From Rhodocollybia butyracea (taxonomy: Eukaryota; Basidiomycota; Agaricomycetes; Agaricales; Omphalotaceae): DNA of 64,000 bases. Position numbers and translations under genes: made by a program. Positions 48,771 through 59,637 of this stretch are shown piece by piece (position 1 is the first letter of the stretch; each line of letters starts with the position of its first letter). The stretch lies in assembly GCA_015501585.1 (NCBI GenBank), contig JADNRY010000026.1, positions 340,276-404,275 of the forward strand, written 5' to 3'. The notes under the pieces are model-generated. The model had not been told where the DNA came from. It did no database searches and was given only the letters and a program-made list of their open reading frames with translations.

Positions 48771-50532
48771 ATGCCTCCAAGAAAACCTCCTAGAATTCGG
48801 ACAGTCTCTGAGACTCGGATCCAGTCGACCGAGACTCCTAATCCCTTTCTGGCCAATGCTCAGTCATTTGTGCCTTACAATGATTCTATTTCTGCGGCTC
48901 GAAACCCTCGCCGATGTGGCTCGGGTGGCTTCGGACCCGCAACAGCTGTTCTGAACACTTCTGTCTCTACTGAGGCAGTTCTAGGTAATATCAATGTCGA
49001 CCAATACGACATTAAGGAAATTCCCAGTGCTAGTGGTACTGCACTAGTCCTTACTCCTTGTCGCGGAAGGATTGCTTCGGCACCTTCCCCTTCCTTTGCC
49101 AAACAGCTCCAAGGAGCTCTCTTCTCGAACCGATCTTGTAGCATTACGGGTGACGACCGGCCTCCAATTGTCGAACAACCAGAGGACACAGGAGAAGGAG
49201 GATTTGCAGATGAAGGTGAGAATCCGTACAATAATCCTCCCGATGACCCTCCTAACAACCCGGATGGTGATGATGGGGACGCTCCCCCTGATCCTCCTGG
49301 ACCCCCTGGATCTCCGCACGACCCCGATAATGGTGGTGGTGGTGGTCCTCCTCCACCTCCTCCCCCAGGTAATGGTGATGGTGGTGGTCCCCCCGGTGGT
49401 AGATTTCTCGATGCTCGCGGCCAGCCCAATGCCGGTGCAGTATTGGAACTAATGGACAAATTTGGAGGATCTATCGATTCCATCGCAAATGCTTTGAACC
49501 TCCTCGGTGGCAAGTCAACCGAACCATCGGAAGGCAAAGCCAAAGTCAAGGAGCCCGATGTTTTCGACGGCTCTGAACCTCGGAAACTCAAGGAGTTTCT
49601 CGTTTCCCTTTCCTTAGTCTTTATTGACCGCCCATCATACTTCACTGACCAGAAAAAGGTCATGTATGCTCTTTCCTTCCTTAGCGGATCCGCTCGGGAA
49701 TGGTTCGTACCGGACATCCTGGATCCGAACCCGATAAACCCCCCGGCATGGATGAACTCCTTTTCGGCACTCGTGAAGGAACTTCAAGACCATTTCGGTC
49801 TTTTCAACGCCCAGGGTGAAGCCGAGGATAAACTTGGTAATATTTGGATGAAGGAGAATGAGTATAACACCCGATTCAATACCTTGGCGGCAATGACAGG
49901 ATGGGACGACGTCGCCCTTAAGTGGGCTTATCAACGTGGTTTGGCGACTAGGATCAAGGACGAGATGGTTCATGGTCCAACACCGGCAACGCTTTCGGCA
50001 TACCGCGCCAAAGTGCTTGAGATTGATAATTCGCGCGAAAGTGCTCGAGATAGATAATCGGCACTGGCGGCGCAATGAAGAACGTAAAAGAGAGGTCGCA
50101 AGGACTTCCGGAGGTGGCTCCGGCGGTAAAACTTCCTCTCCGACGAAAAAGGGTTCTCCAAACTCTTCCTCTCAAAATAATCCTTCACAGAATTCCGGTT
50201 TTAACAAACCTAACAACTCTTCCCAAGGCTCCGGACAGCAACCGAAAAAGCCTTGGAACAACAACAAAGCGGGCCCTTCAGGTTCCGGTTTCAACAAATC
50301 TGGATCTTCGGTCAGCTCTGCACCGAAGCCTTACGCCAACCTTCTCGGCGCCGACGGACGACTTAAGCCTTCCGAAGTGGAACACCGAAAGAAAGGAGGC
50401 CTGTGCATGATTTGTGGTGGAAAGCATAAAGCAGAGAATTGTGATAAGAAGAGGTCAGGGGATTCTCGTGCCCGGGCCACTTCGACCGAGGAATCTGCGA
50501 CTAATCCGACCGATACCGGTTCGGAAAAATAG
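48771..50532 (+). pseudogene. gag: Gypsy-1 gag, frameshifted by a 28-bp duplication
   Basis: ATG at 48771 (MPPRKPPRIRTVSET). A long Pro/Gly/Asp-rich region follows, then the Gag core (EPDVFDGSEPRKLKEFLVSL, YALSFLSGSAREWFV, WMNSFSALVKELQDHFG), basic Gly/Ser/Asn-rich sequence and the zinc knuckle CMICGGKHKAENC near 50410. Adjacent 28-bp copies at 50010-50037 and 50038-50065 shift the frame and end the first ORF at 50057. Without the duplication one reading would continue. Gag would form the particle. Confidence 0.85.
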
Positions 50533-50639
50533 TCCGCAGCTCCCGGACCCTGGTACGAAACAGGAGCTGCGTTGATCAGGTTCGTGCCTCTGGGGAAGTC
50601 TATCTCAACGCGTCTGCTCTTTCCGATTATGAACAATCA

Positions 50640-53600
50640 CTTACAATTTCTTTATCTACTGAATTCCCTCTTCCTGAAGATTCCGATGAATCTTCCGCTC
50701 TTTTAAAGTTTATTACTCTCGTAGACTCCGGTTCTACCGATTGTTTCCTTGATTCCCGTTATGTCAATTTAAACTCTATTCCAACCTCTTCAATTCCGCC
50801 GATCAATCTCCGACTCTTCAATGGTTCTCTTTCTCCAAAACCAATTTCCGAAGATGCGACTTTGGAAGTTCGGTTTCCGTCTGGCGAGCTGCTACCTCTG
50901 GCATTTTATGTCACTTCTTTGGACTCATCTTGTAAAGCTGTTTTAGGATACAGTTTCTTGTCCCGCTACAATCCGTTGATTGACTGGGTCACCAGAACCA
51001 TTACTTTCCGTAACACCGAGCACCCTGTTTCCGCTCAGACGTCTTCGCTTTTCTGATCCGCGTTAGGACCAAAAGCACCGGTTTCCTCCACGAAACCACC
51101 TACTGTTCCGATTCGGCTGGCACCTTCGCCGCCGACTCAAACTCGCTCTCGCCAACCTCGTCCTCTATCAGACAGGTTTCCTTTCAAACCAATCTATTCC
51201 TACCCTTTGGTTGCGCAAATGGCTTCGCGTTTAGAGACTGCTGAAGTTGATATCGCACTAGTCGGCGCCGCCGCCTTCCATAAGGCTTGTCAAAATTCAG
51301 GTAGGGAACCGACTCTTCTCCGGGTCATTGACCCCAAAGTATCGGCACACTATGCAGCATCTGGTCCTTCGGCCAGGAGTGCCTCTTCCGAGGCACTTCC
51401 GATCCCTGCAGACTACCTTGACTTCGCCGACGTTTTCGATGAAGTCGCGTCCGAGGTTCTTCCTGAACATTGTTCTTTTGATCTCAAAATTGATCTGGTG
51501 GAAGGTGCTGAGCCCCCGCTTGGTCGCCTTTACCCTCTCTCTCCAACAGAGCAGCAGGCCTTCACGATTTCTTGGATAAGCAACTCGCTACCGGTGTCAT
51601 TTGACCCTCTTCCTCTCCGCATGGTGCTCCGGTCCTCTTCGTACCGAAGAAGGACGGTAAACTTCGGCTTTGTGTGGACTTCCGAGGATTGAACAAGATT
51701 ACCAAGAAGGATTGCTACCCGCTGCCTCTAATCTCGGATCTCTTGGATGCTCCGAAAAAAGCTAAAATCTACACAAAACTCGACCTGGCCCACGCCTATC
51801 ATCTCGTCCAAATTGCCAATGGCGATGAATGGAAAACTACTTTTCGGACCCGATGGGGTTCCTACAAATGGTTAGTTATGCCCTTCGGTCTGACTAACGC
51901 TCCTGCGGCTTTTCAAAGATTCATCAACAACATATTCTCGGACATGCTCAATGTCTGCGTCATAGTTTACCTGGATGACATCCTCATCTATTCCGACAAT
52001 CCAGACCAGCATTCGGAACACGTCCGCGAAGTCCTTCGGCGGCTCCGCGTAAACGGCCTTTTTCTCAATCCTGCGAAGTGCTTCTGGTTGGTTGATACGG
52101 TCGAATATCTTGGTTACATTCTCTCTCCGGCAGGATTGACCATGGCCGAAGATAAGGTTAAAGCTATTGTTGACTGGCCGGTTCCTCGTAAAGTCAAAGA
52201 CATCCAATCTTTTCTCGGTTTCGCTAATTTCTACCGATGTTTTATTTATAATTATAGCGACATTGTCGTACCGATGACTCGTCTTACCCAGAAGGGTGTG
52301 GCATGGCTCTGGTCTTCGGCATGTCAGGATTCCTTTGAAAAACTCAAGTATGCCTTCACGCATGCACCCATTCTCACACATTGGGAACCAAATTGTCCAC
52401 TTATCGTGGAAACCGACGCTTCCGACTACGCCTTAGCCGCTATCCTCTCAATCCGACTACGCCTTAGCCGCTATCCTCTCGATCCGACTCTCAGATGGAG
52501 AAATCCATCCAATTGCTTTCCTCTCTCGGACCTTCCAAGCCGCCGAGCTCAACTACGATACTCACAACAAGGAGCTCTTAGCCATTTTCGAGGCTTTTAA
52601 AGCCTGGCGGCACTACCTCGAAGGCTTGGGAGACCTGATCGATGTTGTTACTGATCACAAGAACCTCGAGTATTTCTCTACTACTAAAGTACTAACTCGG
52701 CGACAGGTTCGGTGGTCCGAATACCTTCACACTTTCAACATGATCATTCGGTTCCGACCCGGAAAGCTTGGTGAGAAACCGGACTCCATTACTAGACGTT
52801 GGGACGTCTACCCAAAAGAGGGGAATAACGGCTACGCGCAAGTTAATCCACACAACTTCAGACCTATCTTTACTAATGAGCAATTGACCGCGTCGCTCCG
52901 AGCTACCTTCCTTGAAGGACCGGCTCTCCGAGCTTCCGTAGTTATGGACATCAACTCACTTCACCAGTCCATTCGGTCTTCCCTTTTGCTCGATCCTCAG
53001 TCAGTACAAGGTCTTGAGCTTGCAAAAGCTCCGACCAACTCCCAATGGAAACTAGGTTCTGATGGTCTATTACGATTAGACAATCGGATATTTGTTCCCG
53101 ACAATTCCGATCTGCGACTTCAGGTTTTACGATACTTTCACGATCATCCTCTCTCTGGTCATTTTGGTCAAAATTGGACCCTAGAGGCTATCCAACGCCA
53201 ATACACTTGGCCCAAGATTCGGACCTTTGTTAGGGACTATGTCTCTTCTTGCACTGTATGCGGTCGAAACAAGTCTCGCCGACATCGGCCATACGGACTA
53301 CTCAAACCTCTTCCGGTTCCGACTCGACCTTGGGATTCAATTTCTATGGATTTCATTGAACAACTTCCGGACTCGGATGGCTATATCGCTATCTTGGTTA
53401 TTGTGGATCGCGCTTCAAAGCAAGCCATTTTTATTCCTACTTACGACACTATCACCTCCGAGCAACTTGCCGAGTTGTTTGTCTTGCATGTTTTCTCTAA
53501 GCACGGAGTTCCCTCGCACGTTACATCGGATCGAGGTTCCGAATTTGTGTCTGCATTTTTCCGAGCTCTTGGAGAAGCTCTCTCTATGATACTCCACTAT

Positions 53601-54416
53601 ACTTCGGGTTATCATCCGGAGGCCAATGGACAGACAGAACGAGTCAATCAGAATCTGGAGCAATACATTCGGATCTACTGTTCCTATCAGCAGGACGATT
53701 GGGCTAAACTCTTGGCTATTGCCGAGTTTGCTTACAATAACGCTCCGAACGCCTTGACCGGCATCTCTCCCTTCTTTGCTAACAAGGGCTATCATCCCAA
53801 CATCACCGTTTGTCCTGAGATCGACATTTGGTCCGATCTTGCACAAGATTTTGTGGTCAATCTAGATGAGCTTCATTCCTTCCTCCGAGATGAGATACTT
53901 AATGCACAAAAATGCTACAAGGAACAAGCCGATTGGAAACGCATTCCTCATCCTGAATTTCCGATCGGATCCGAGGTCTTTGTTCTGGCAAAACACATCC
54001 AAACTACTCGGCCGACCGAGAAGTTTGCCGAAAAGTATCTTGGTCCTTTCAAGGTCCTTGAGCGCTCCGGCTCCCTTTCCTATAAGCTCCAACTTCCGGA
54101 CTACCTTTGCCGAATCCATCCGGTGTTCCATGTATCACAACTTGAACCTTCAATTCCAAACTCGATTCCAAATCGGATTCAGCCACCTCCCCCACCAATT
54201 GAAGTTGATGGTGAAGAAGAATACAATGTGGCGGAAATCCTTGACTCGAAGATCGACCGAAGATACAAATGTTGTCCTCTACAATACTACATCCGATGGG
54301 CTGGTTACGAAGGAACCAATGACGAGTTCGCTTGGATTGCGGCCAATGAGCTACATGCCAATGAACTAGTTCCAGCATTCCATCTTCGGTATCCGAGCAA
54401 ACCCGGACCTACTTAG
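50640..54416 (+). pseudogene. pol: Gypsy-1 pol with chromodomain
   Basis: Protease LVDSGSTDCFLD (about 50735), RT from LVEGAEPPLGRLYPLS through [33 protein letters not shown] and the catalytic [10 protein letters not shown] (about 51965), then RNase H (IVETDASDYALAAIL, HNKELLAIFEAFKAWRHYL). Integrase follows with the zinc part (LSGHFGQ, CTVCGRNK) and core residues in SMDFIEQL, TSDRGSEF and YHPEANGQTERVNQ. A chromodomain (YNVAEILDSKI, YYIRWAGYEGTNDEFAWI) ends it. Defects: TGA at about 51054, a frameshift plus TGA near 51560-51605, and a 31-bp tandem duplication at 52422-52483 that shifts the frame. From 52626 to 54416 it is fully open. The chromodomain would direct insertion to modified histones. 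Confidence 0.92.
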
Positions 54417-54779
54417 TCCTTGTGCGTACTTATATTTTTGATTTTTACATCACTTTTCCAAGCGTCCAACAATGAACGTCGGAGGGGTTTGATTGCCGTG
54501 ATAGCAAATTGAGCAATCACCCTTTTCCTTATCATTTTCTTTTCAAAGTCATTCCGACTTTTCCAATTCCGGCTTCGGCCGCATTTAAACTCACCCTATT
54601 CCTTACATTTCACTCAAGTTTTTTAAAAAAAAACAAAACTTTTGATATTATATACAATTACTTTTATGCCCTTACGGGCCGACAACTTTCCATACAATAA
54701 AACAAAAAAAAAAATCCAAAAAACTACGAAGTCCAAAAAATTATTACGAAGGCCGAGGCTTGGGCCGACGGCTCTCTAC

Positions 54780-55804
54780 CTACTCTTCCTCTCCCTCTCC
54801 ATCTTCATCACCTCCTTCCTCCGGATCCTTCTCTCCCTTTTCCTTCTCCTTCCCTTTTCCCTTTGACTTGGGTTTTGGCCTCGACGGAGTCCGAAGTGGC
54901 CTTCCCTCCTCCTGGAAACCCCGGCGCGTACCAACTAAGAAACGTCGGAGGGCCAACAGTTCCGCCGTCAGGCCTCCGACCTGCTCCTCCAACGTGCTCG
55001 AGAGCCGAGCGACCTCCGCTCGCAATCCCGCCACCTCCGCCGATAAGCCCTTGCTTTCTTCTTCCACCTTCCTCTGGCTTTCCCGGCTGACGGGTGAACA
55101 CTTCACCTTTGAAGTGTTGCACTTGGAGCAAGCCTCGGTCTTCCCGCCTCGCCGAGTACAACCCAACTCCTTCGCCTCGCACCGAACGCACTTCTTCCCG
55201 CTCTTCTTCGGCTTCTTCGGCTCCGGTTCGTCGTCGCCATTGTTGGGGGATGGAGGATCATCCTCGGGACCTGAGTCGGGGACCTACAATGGGTTGGAAA
55301 AGAAAAAACTTTCAAGTCCCAAATGGACTCACCCTCGCGGCTGACTTTGGCGCCGCTCTCTTCCTCTTTAACCCACTTGGGGTACTCGGCCCTGCGACAT
55401 TCTCCTTCTGCGCTTCCTGCTGGCGCCGCCATCCTTTTCTCTCTCTCCTTGGTCGCCTTTTCATCGGCCGATGCTGCCTTCGACTTGGCAATTTCATATG
55501 CCCGGAGAGTCTCGGCCGCCCGCTTCTCCTTGGCTTTCCTCTCTCTCTCAGCCTTTTTGCTGGCTTCCCTCGCTGCCAGCTCGGCCGCTGCCCTTTCCGC
55601 CTCCCTCTGCTGCTCTTCGACGAATAAACGGAGCCGCTCGGCTTCCGCTGCTGCGGCCTCCTCCTGTCGCTTCTTCTCCTTTTTTGCCGCCCGTTCGGCC
55701 GCCTTCCTCTCGAGTAAAGCCTTGGCTTCCGCTGCTGCTTCCTCGACCTTCCGGAATTCCTCGTCGGAGTCGTCGGATACGTGAGAGTTGGCGCGAGAAG
55801 TCAT
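54780..55804 (-). CDS. Antisense Zn2Cys6/coiled-coil gene inside Gypsy-1
   Basis: Encoded against pol, between pol and the 3' LTR. Exon 1 is 55804-55333 and exon 2 is 55270-54780, with a 62-bp GTGAGT...CAG intron, giving 320 aa without stops. Exon 1 is a highly charged Ala/Glu/Lys/Arg coiled coil (EEFRKVEEAAAEAKALLERK). Exon 2 has six Cys in CX2CX6CX9CX2CX6C (CVRC, LGC, EACSKC, VKC), the spacing of fungal Zn2Cys6 DNA-binding clusters. A second coiled coil (EVAGLRAEVARLSSTLEE) and a basic then acidic tail (GDEDGEGEEE) follow. A TATA box (TATATAAGG on the minus strand, + 55858-55866) lies about 55 bp upstream of the ATG. Gypsy-2 retains the acidic end and stop (57485-57517). A regulatory role is inferred. 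Confidence 0.8.
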
Positions 55805-55856
55805 GGTAATAAGAAAATTGATGGGGTACTCAGGGAAATTTTGGATTTTGGCACGA

Positions 55857-55867
55857 CCTTATATACC
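55857..55867 (-). promoter_or_regulatory. TATA box of the antisense gene
   Basis: GTATATAAGG on the minus strand, about 55 bp upstream of the ATG at 55804, in the non-coding strip before the 3' LTR. Confidence 0.5.
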
Positions 55868-56044
55868 CAGGCGCTTAGACTCTATAGGATCACAGGAACA
55901 ATAAGCGGAGATCTCGGTGACGTCTTAGAATCTTCTAGACTTTCTCACATCACGGTGACCCTGACCCTCGGCTGACATACTATCGGTCCGACTTTGGCTC
56001 TGGACTTAGAGGCTTTCGAAGGCTCAAGCCTAAGAGGGGGATAC

Positions 56045-56684
56045 TGTTACGACCATGCCGCATTGGCATCCCTCGGATCATCGCCGGATCACCTCTACTA
56101 TCATCCCAGCATCATTCCGATTCCATCCCGTCTATTTCCGTCATCTTATCTCTTTTCGTTATCTTCCTATCTTATCTGTTATCTTCATCCGATGACGTAC
56201 CGCCATCGGACCTTTCGGATTACTTTCTAATTGGTTCTTATTATCTTTCGATTATATTCCCTTTCCGATCTATTGAGTATTATTGTCTTATGATTGTATT
56301 ACTTACTTCAGTCTTCCGTATACGTTTCCGACTATTGTCTTCTACCAATCTGGAAGCCCCGGACTCTTAGTATATAAGTAGTACAACCTTGTACAGTAGT
56401 CCTCAGTTTAAATATCAACTTGGATAAACCAGACCTTCTGTCCGACTAAGTTCCGCCCTAGTCTATCCTTCTCTTGTCTTACTCGTCGGCCGTTACATCG
56501 GCCGAATCTATCCTTGTCTCCTGAACTTCATCTTGGGACTATTCGGCGTGACGAGGGTCTAGCTAATAGCTATACCGCATGTCCCACTTCTTCTTTGATC
56601 TCCGATATCGGTCCGAGACCTACTTCGTCAATACATACCTTTCGGATACCGATCAGTTCCCTTCGGTCTTGCACGATCTTAACA
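56045..56684 (+). repeat. Gypsy-1 3' LTR
   Basis: 640 bp, TGTTACGACC to CTTAACA. Preceded by a purine tract (AGAGGGGGATAC), the likely plus-strand primer. Confidence 0.93.
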
Positions 56685-56689
56685 GTAGT

Positions 56690-57230
56690 GATAAGCATAG
56701 ACAATCACTAACCCCAGGAATCTGAATCAATCGGTTGAAAGAATTATGGCTGATATTGTCCTTGACAAACCACTTGGCTATCTGCCAGTCCATTTCTGAT
56801 ATGAACGGGGCATAGAGATTGGGAGATTGAGCGGTGGAACCATCCATTGGTATATTGAAGGCAATTCCATGGGCTGTACACCAGCATTCACACAAGGAAG
56901 AGTCCATGTGAATGAGACGTCCCGCAGTAGAGTGCTCCTCCTCAAACATGTGCAAGTCCCTGTCATCCAACAAACAGACTTTGGCGCCCAACTGACGGTC
57001 AGCCATGCGCTCATGATGGGCTTGGGTAGCTGGGCCCGGCCTGCTTCTCCAGTCACAGGAGGATCATCTACTCAAATGAAATAGAACATATCATTATCTT
57101 CTTTGAATTCCTGCAGCAGCTCGCCAGCCTGCTCAAAGTTGGTGATCTTGGGAGCTGGTTGGCCATTGACCTCCCGCTCCATCCAGTCCTCTCCAAGGTC
57201 TTCTTCCAGTTAAGCTGCAAAGTTCTCTGA
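56690..57230 (-). pseudogene. Plavaka transposase relic, N-terminal part
   Basis: Minus-strand sequence with EDWMEREVNGQPAPKITNFE, a TGA, GRLIHMDSSLCECW and NLYAPFISEMDWQIAKWFVK, matching the region upstream of the Plavaka catalytic part. It is directly joined to the Gypsy-1 duplication GTAGT, so it belongs with the relic at 44935-48082. Confidence 0.6.
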
Positions 57231-57496
57231 TAGGGCTAACTATGGGTATGTGGGCAGAAGGCAAAACAACACCAACACAAACACACAATCAGACTTTTGA
57301 GTTCTGGGGTAATTCAAGATTGATCAATGGACTCTATTGCACAAAATGCTCTATAGTCTCTGGGGTTCTCTTTGTACTTTAACTATTCCTTTCAAAACAA
57401 GACTCTGGACTTCAAAACTTTCAAACAAGACAAGACTGGGACTTTAACTTTCAATCAATCAACAACAACAACAAGTGCAAGGTCTCTTTCTTTGAA
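57231..57496. other. Unassigned strip next to truncated Gypsy-2
   Basis: No gene. CAACAACAACAACAAG near 57460 and repeated CTTTCAA words. Gypsy-2 similarity stops at about 57497, so this is a truncation junction. Confidence 0.45.
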
Positions 57497-57869
57497 GCTG
57501 AGGGAAGAGGAGGATGAGGAGTAAGGGTTGTCGGCCGGGCCTTCGGGCCCATAAGATTTTTTGGACTTGTAAATAATTTTGATAACTCGGAGGGACTTTT
57601 ACAGGCCCAAAGTGGGCTTGTAAATAAAAATTGTTTTTGTATATATTGTAGAAAAAGTTTTGATTTTTTAATTTTGAGTGAAATGTAAGGAGTGAGTTTA
57701 AATGCGGCCAAAGCCAGAATCGGAAAAGTCGGACTGACTTGGAAGAAAATGATAAGAGAAGGGGTGATTGCTCAATTTGCTATCACGGCAATCGAACCCC
57801 TCCGAGCTCCGAGGTCGGAGACTTGGAAAAGTGATATGAAACAAAGAAGTGTAAGTACGCACACAAGAT

Positions 57870-58973
57870 TTAAGTAGGTCCAGGTTTTATTCGGATAACA
57901 TCGGTGGAAGGCCGGAACCAGTTCATCAGCCGCAATCCAAGTGAACTCGTCATTGGTGCCTTCATAGCCGGCCCATCGGATGTAGTAGCGGAGTGGGCAT
58001 CGCTTGTATCTTCGGTCAATCTTGGAGTCAAGAATTTCAGCCACATTGTATTCTTCTTCACCATCAACTTCAATTGGTGGTGGAGGAGGCTGAGTCCAAT
58101 TTGGGACCAAAGGGTCCAATTGTGAGACATGGAAAACAGGGTGTATACGGCGAAGGTAGTCCGGGAGTTGAAGCTTGTAAGAAAGAGAACCAGAACGTTC
58201 GAGGACCTTGAAAGGGCCAAGGTACTTTTCGGCGAACTTATCGGTAGGCCGAGTAGTCCGAATATGTTTAGCCAAAACAAAGATGTCGGAACCAATCGGG
58301 AATTTGGGATGGGGAATACATTTCCGATTGGCTTGTTCCTTGTAGCGTTTTTGTGCATTAAGTATTTCATCTCGGAGGATGGAATGAAGCTCATCTAGAT
58401 TGACCACAAAGTCTTGTGCGAGGTCGGACCAAATGTCAACCTCGGGACATACGGTGATGTTGGGATGATAGCCCTTGTTAGCGAAGAAGGGTGAAATGCC
58501 GGTGGAGGCATTTGGAGCGTTGTTGTAAGCAAACTCGGCGATAGCCAAGAGTTTAGCCCAATCGTCCTGTTGGTAGGAACAGTAGATTCTGATGGATTGC
58601 TCCAGAGTCTGATTGACTCGTTCCATTTGTCCATCCGCTTTGGGATGGTAACCCAAAGTGTAGTGAAGTGTCATAGAGAGAGCTTCTCCGAGAGCCCGAA
58701 AGAATGCAGACACAAACTCAGAACCTCGGTCCAATGTAACGTGCAAAGGAACTCCGTGCTTAGAGAAAACATGCAAGACAAACAACTCGGCAAGTTGCTC
58801 GGAGGTGATAGTGTCGTAAGTAGGAATAAAAATGGCTTGCTTTAAAGCGCGATCCACAATAACCAAGATAGCTGTATAGCCATCGGAATCCGGGAGTTGT
58901 TCAATGAAATCCATAGAAATGGAATCCCATGGTCGTGTCGGGACTGGTAACGGTTTGAGTAATCCATAAGGCC
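57870..58973 (-). pseudogene. pol: Gypsy-2 integrase core and chromodomain
   Basis: Reads PYGLLKPLPVPTRPWDSISM, then YHPKADGQMERVNQ, AEFAYNNAPN and the chromodomain YNVAEILDSKIDRRY. The frame is open to 57772 but leaves the expected chromodomain end after VPAFHRCYPNK. The N-terminal zinc part lies at 59635-60165 beyond the MITE. Confidence 0.85.
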
Positions 58974-59637
58974 TAGGGTTTTCAAGTGCGGTGCGGTTCG
59001 GTTTTGTCAGCCATTTTGGGCAAACCGATAACTGCACCGGTGGTATATTTTTTAAATTTCAGCAAACCTTGCACTGAACTGATAAGAACCGCCTCACCGG
59101 TGCCGGTTCAGTGCAGTTATGCGGTTTTGAACCGGTTTGGCAATAACCCGGTGCAAACTGGTGCGGAACCGGTGAAAACGGCGGTTATACCAGTTTCAAA
59201 ACATCATATACCCTGTAGTGTTGCCTAATAAGATAATCTCTACTTAACAGTGTATGAAGGTATTCTTAGATTAGTATAAAGTAGATTTGATGCGGTCATC
59301 AAGATTTTGATTGTACACAGCTCACAGGCGCCCAAATCAAATGTGGCACATGGGCGCCTGTGAGCTGTATACAATTAAAAATTTGCTTACCAGATCACAT
59401 CTACTTTACAATACATAAAGTCAGGCTTGAAAAACACAGTTAATAAATTATTTTCATTATGTAAATTGCACCGGTTGACCACCGATTACCACCGGTTTTG
59501 ATCAGTTATGCAAATTCTTCAATTTCCAAGAACCGCAAACCGCTGCACCGGTGCAACCTTCATTTACCCTCACCGCGGTTCAGTGCAGTGCGGTTGTCGG
59601 TTATCCAACGGTTTGTGCACCGCACTTTAAAACCCTA
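58974..59637. mobile_element. hAT-like MITE, TAGGGTTTT ends
   Basis: 664 bp, termini TAGGGTTTTCAAGTGCGG and CCGCACTTTAAAACCCTA. Duplication GTAAGGCC at 59638-59645, with ATAAGGCC at 58966-58973, one CpG transition apart. The interior has many ACCGGTT motifs and a nested palindrome at 59278-59407. Confidence 0.88.
59278..59407. repeat. Palindromic insert inside the hAT-like MITE
   Basis: Ends AAAGTAGATTTGAT and ATCACATCTACTTT, with a perfect 17-bp inner stem (CAGCTCACAGGCGCCCA at 59318-59334 and its complement at 59351-59367). Probably a small foldback element nested in the MITE. Confidence 0.65.

Larger units (their letters stand above)
48083..56684 (+). mobile_element. Gypsy-1, chromodomain LTR retrotransposon
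   Basis: 8.6 kb with LTRs 48083-48711 and 56045-56684 (TGTTACGACC to CTTAACA). Exact duplication GTAGT at 48078-48082 and 56685-56689. The order protease, RT, RNase H, integrase, chromodomain makes it a Gypsy chromovirus. About nine base differences plus an 11-bp indel separate the LTRs, so it is the youngest large element here. It splits the Plavaka relic and carries an extra antisense gene before the 3' LTR. Confidence 0.95.

Noticed and set aside
48875..49717. Minus-strand Pro/Gly/Ser-rich ORF of 280 aa
   Set aside because: Shadow of the Gypsy-1 gag low-complexity region.
55323..55784. Plus-strand Ala/Ser/Leu-rich ORFs at 54760-55809
   Set aside because: Shadows of the antisense coiled-coil gene; the minus reading has a clean intron, Cys motif and TATA box.
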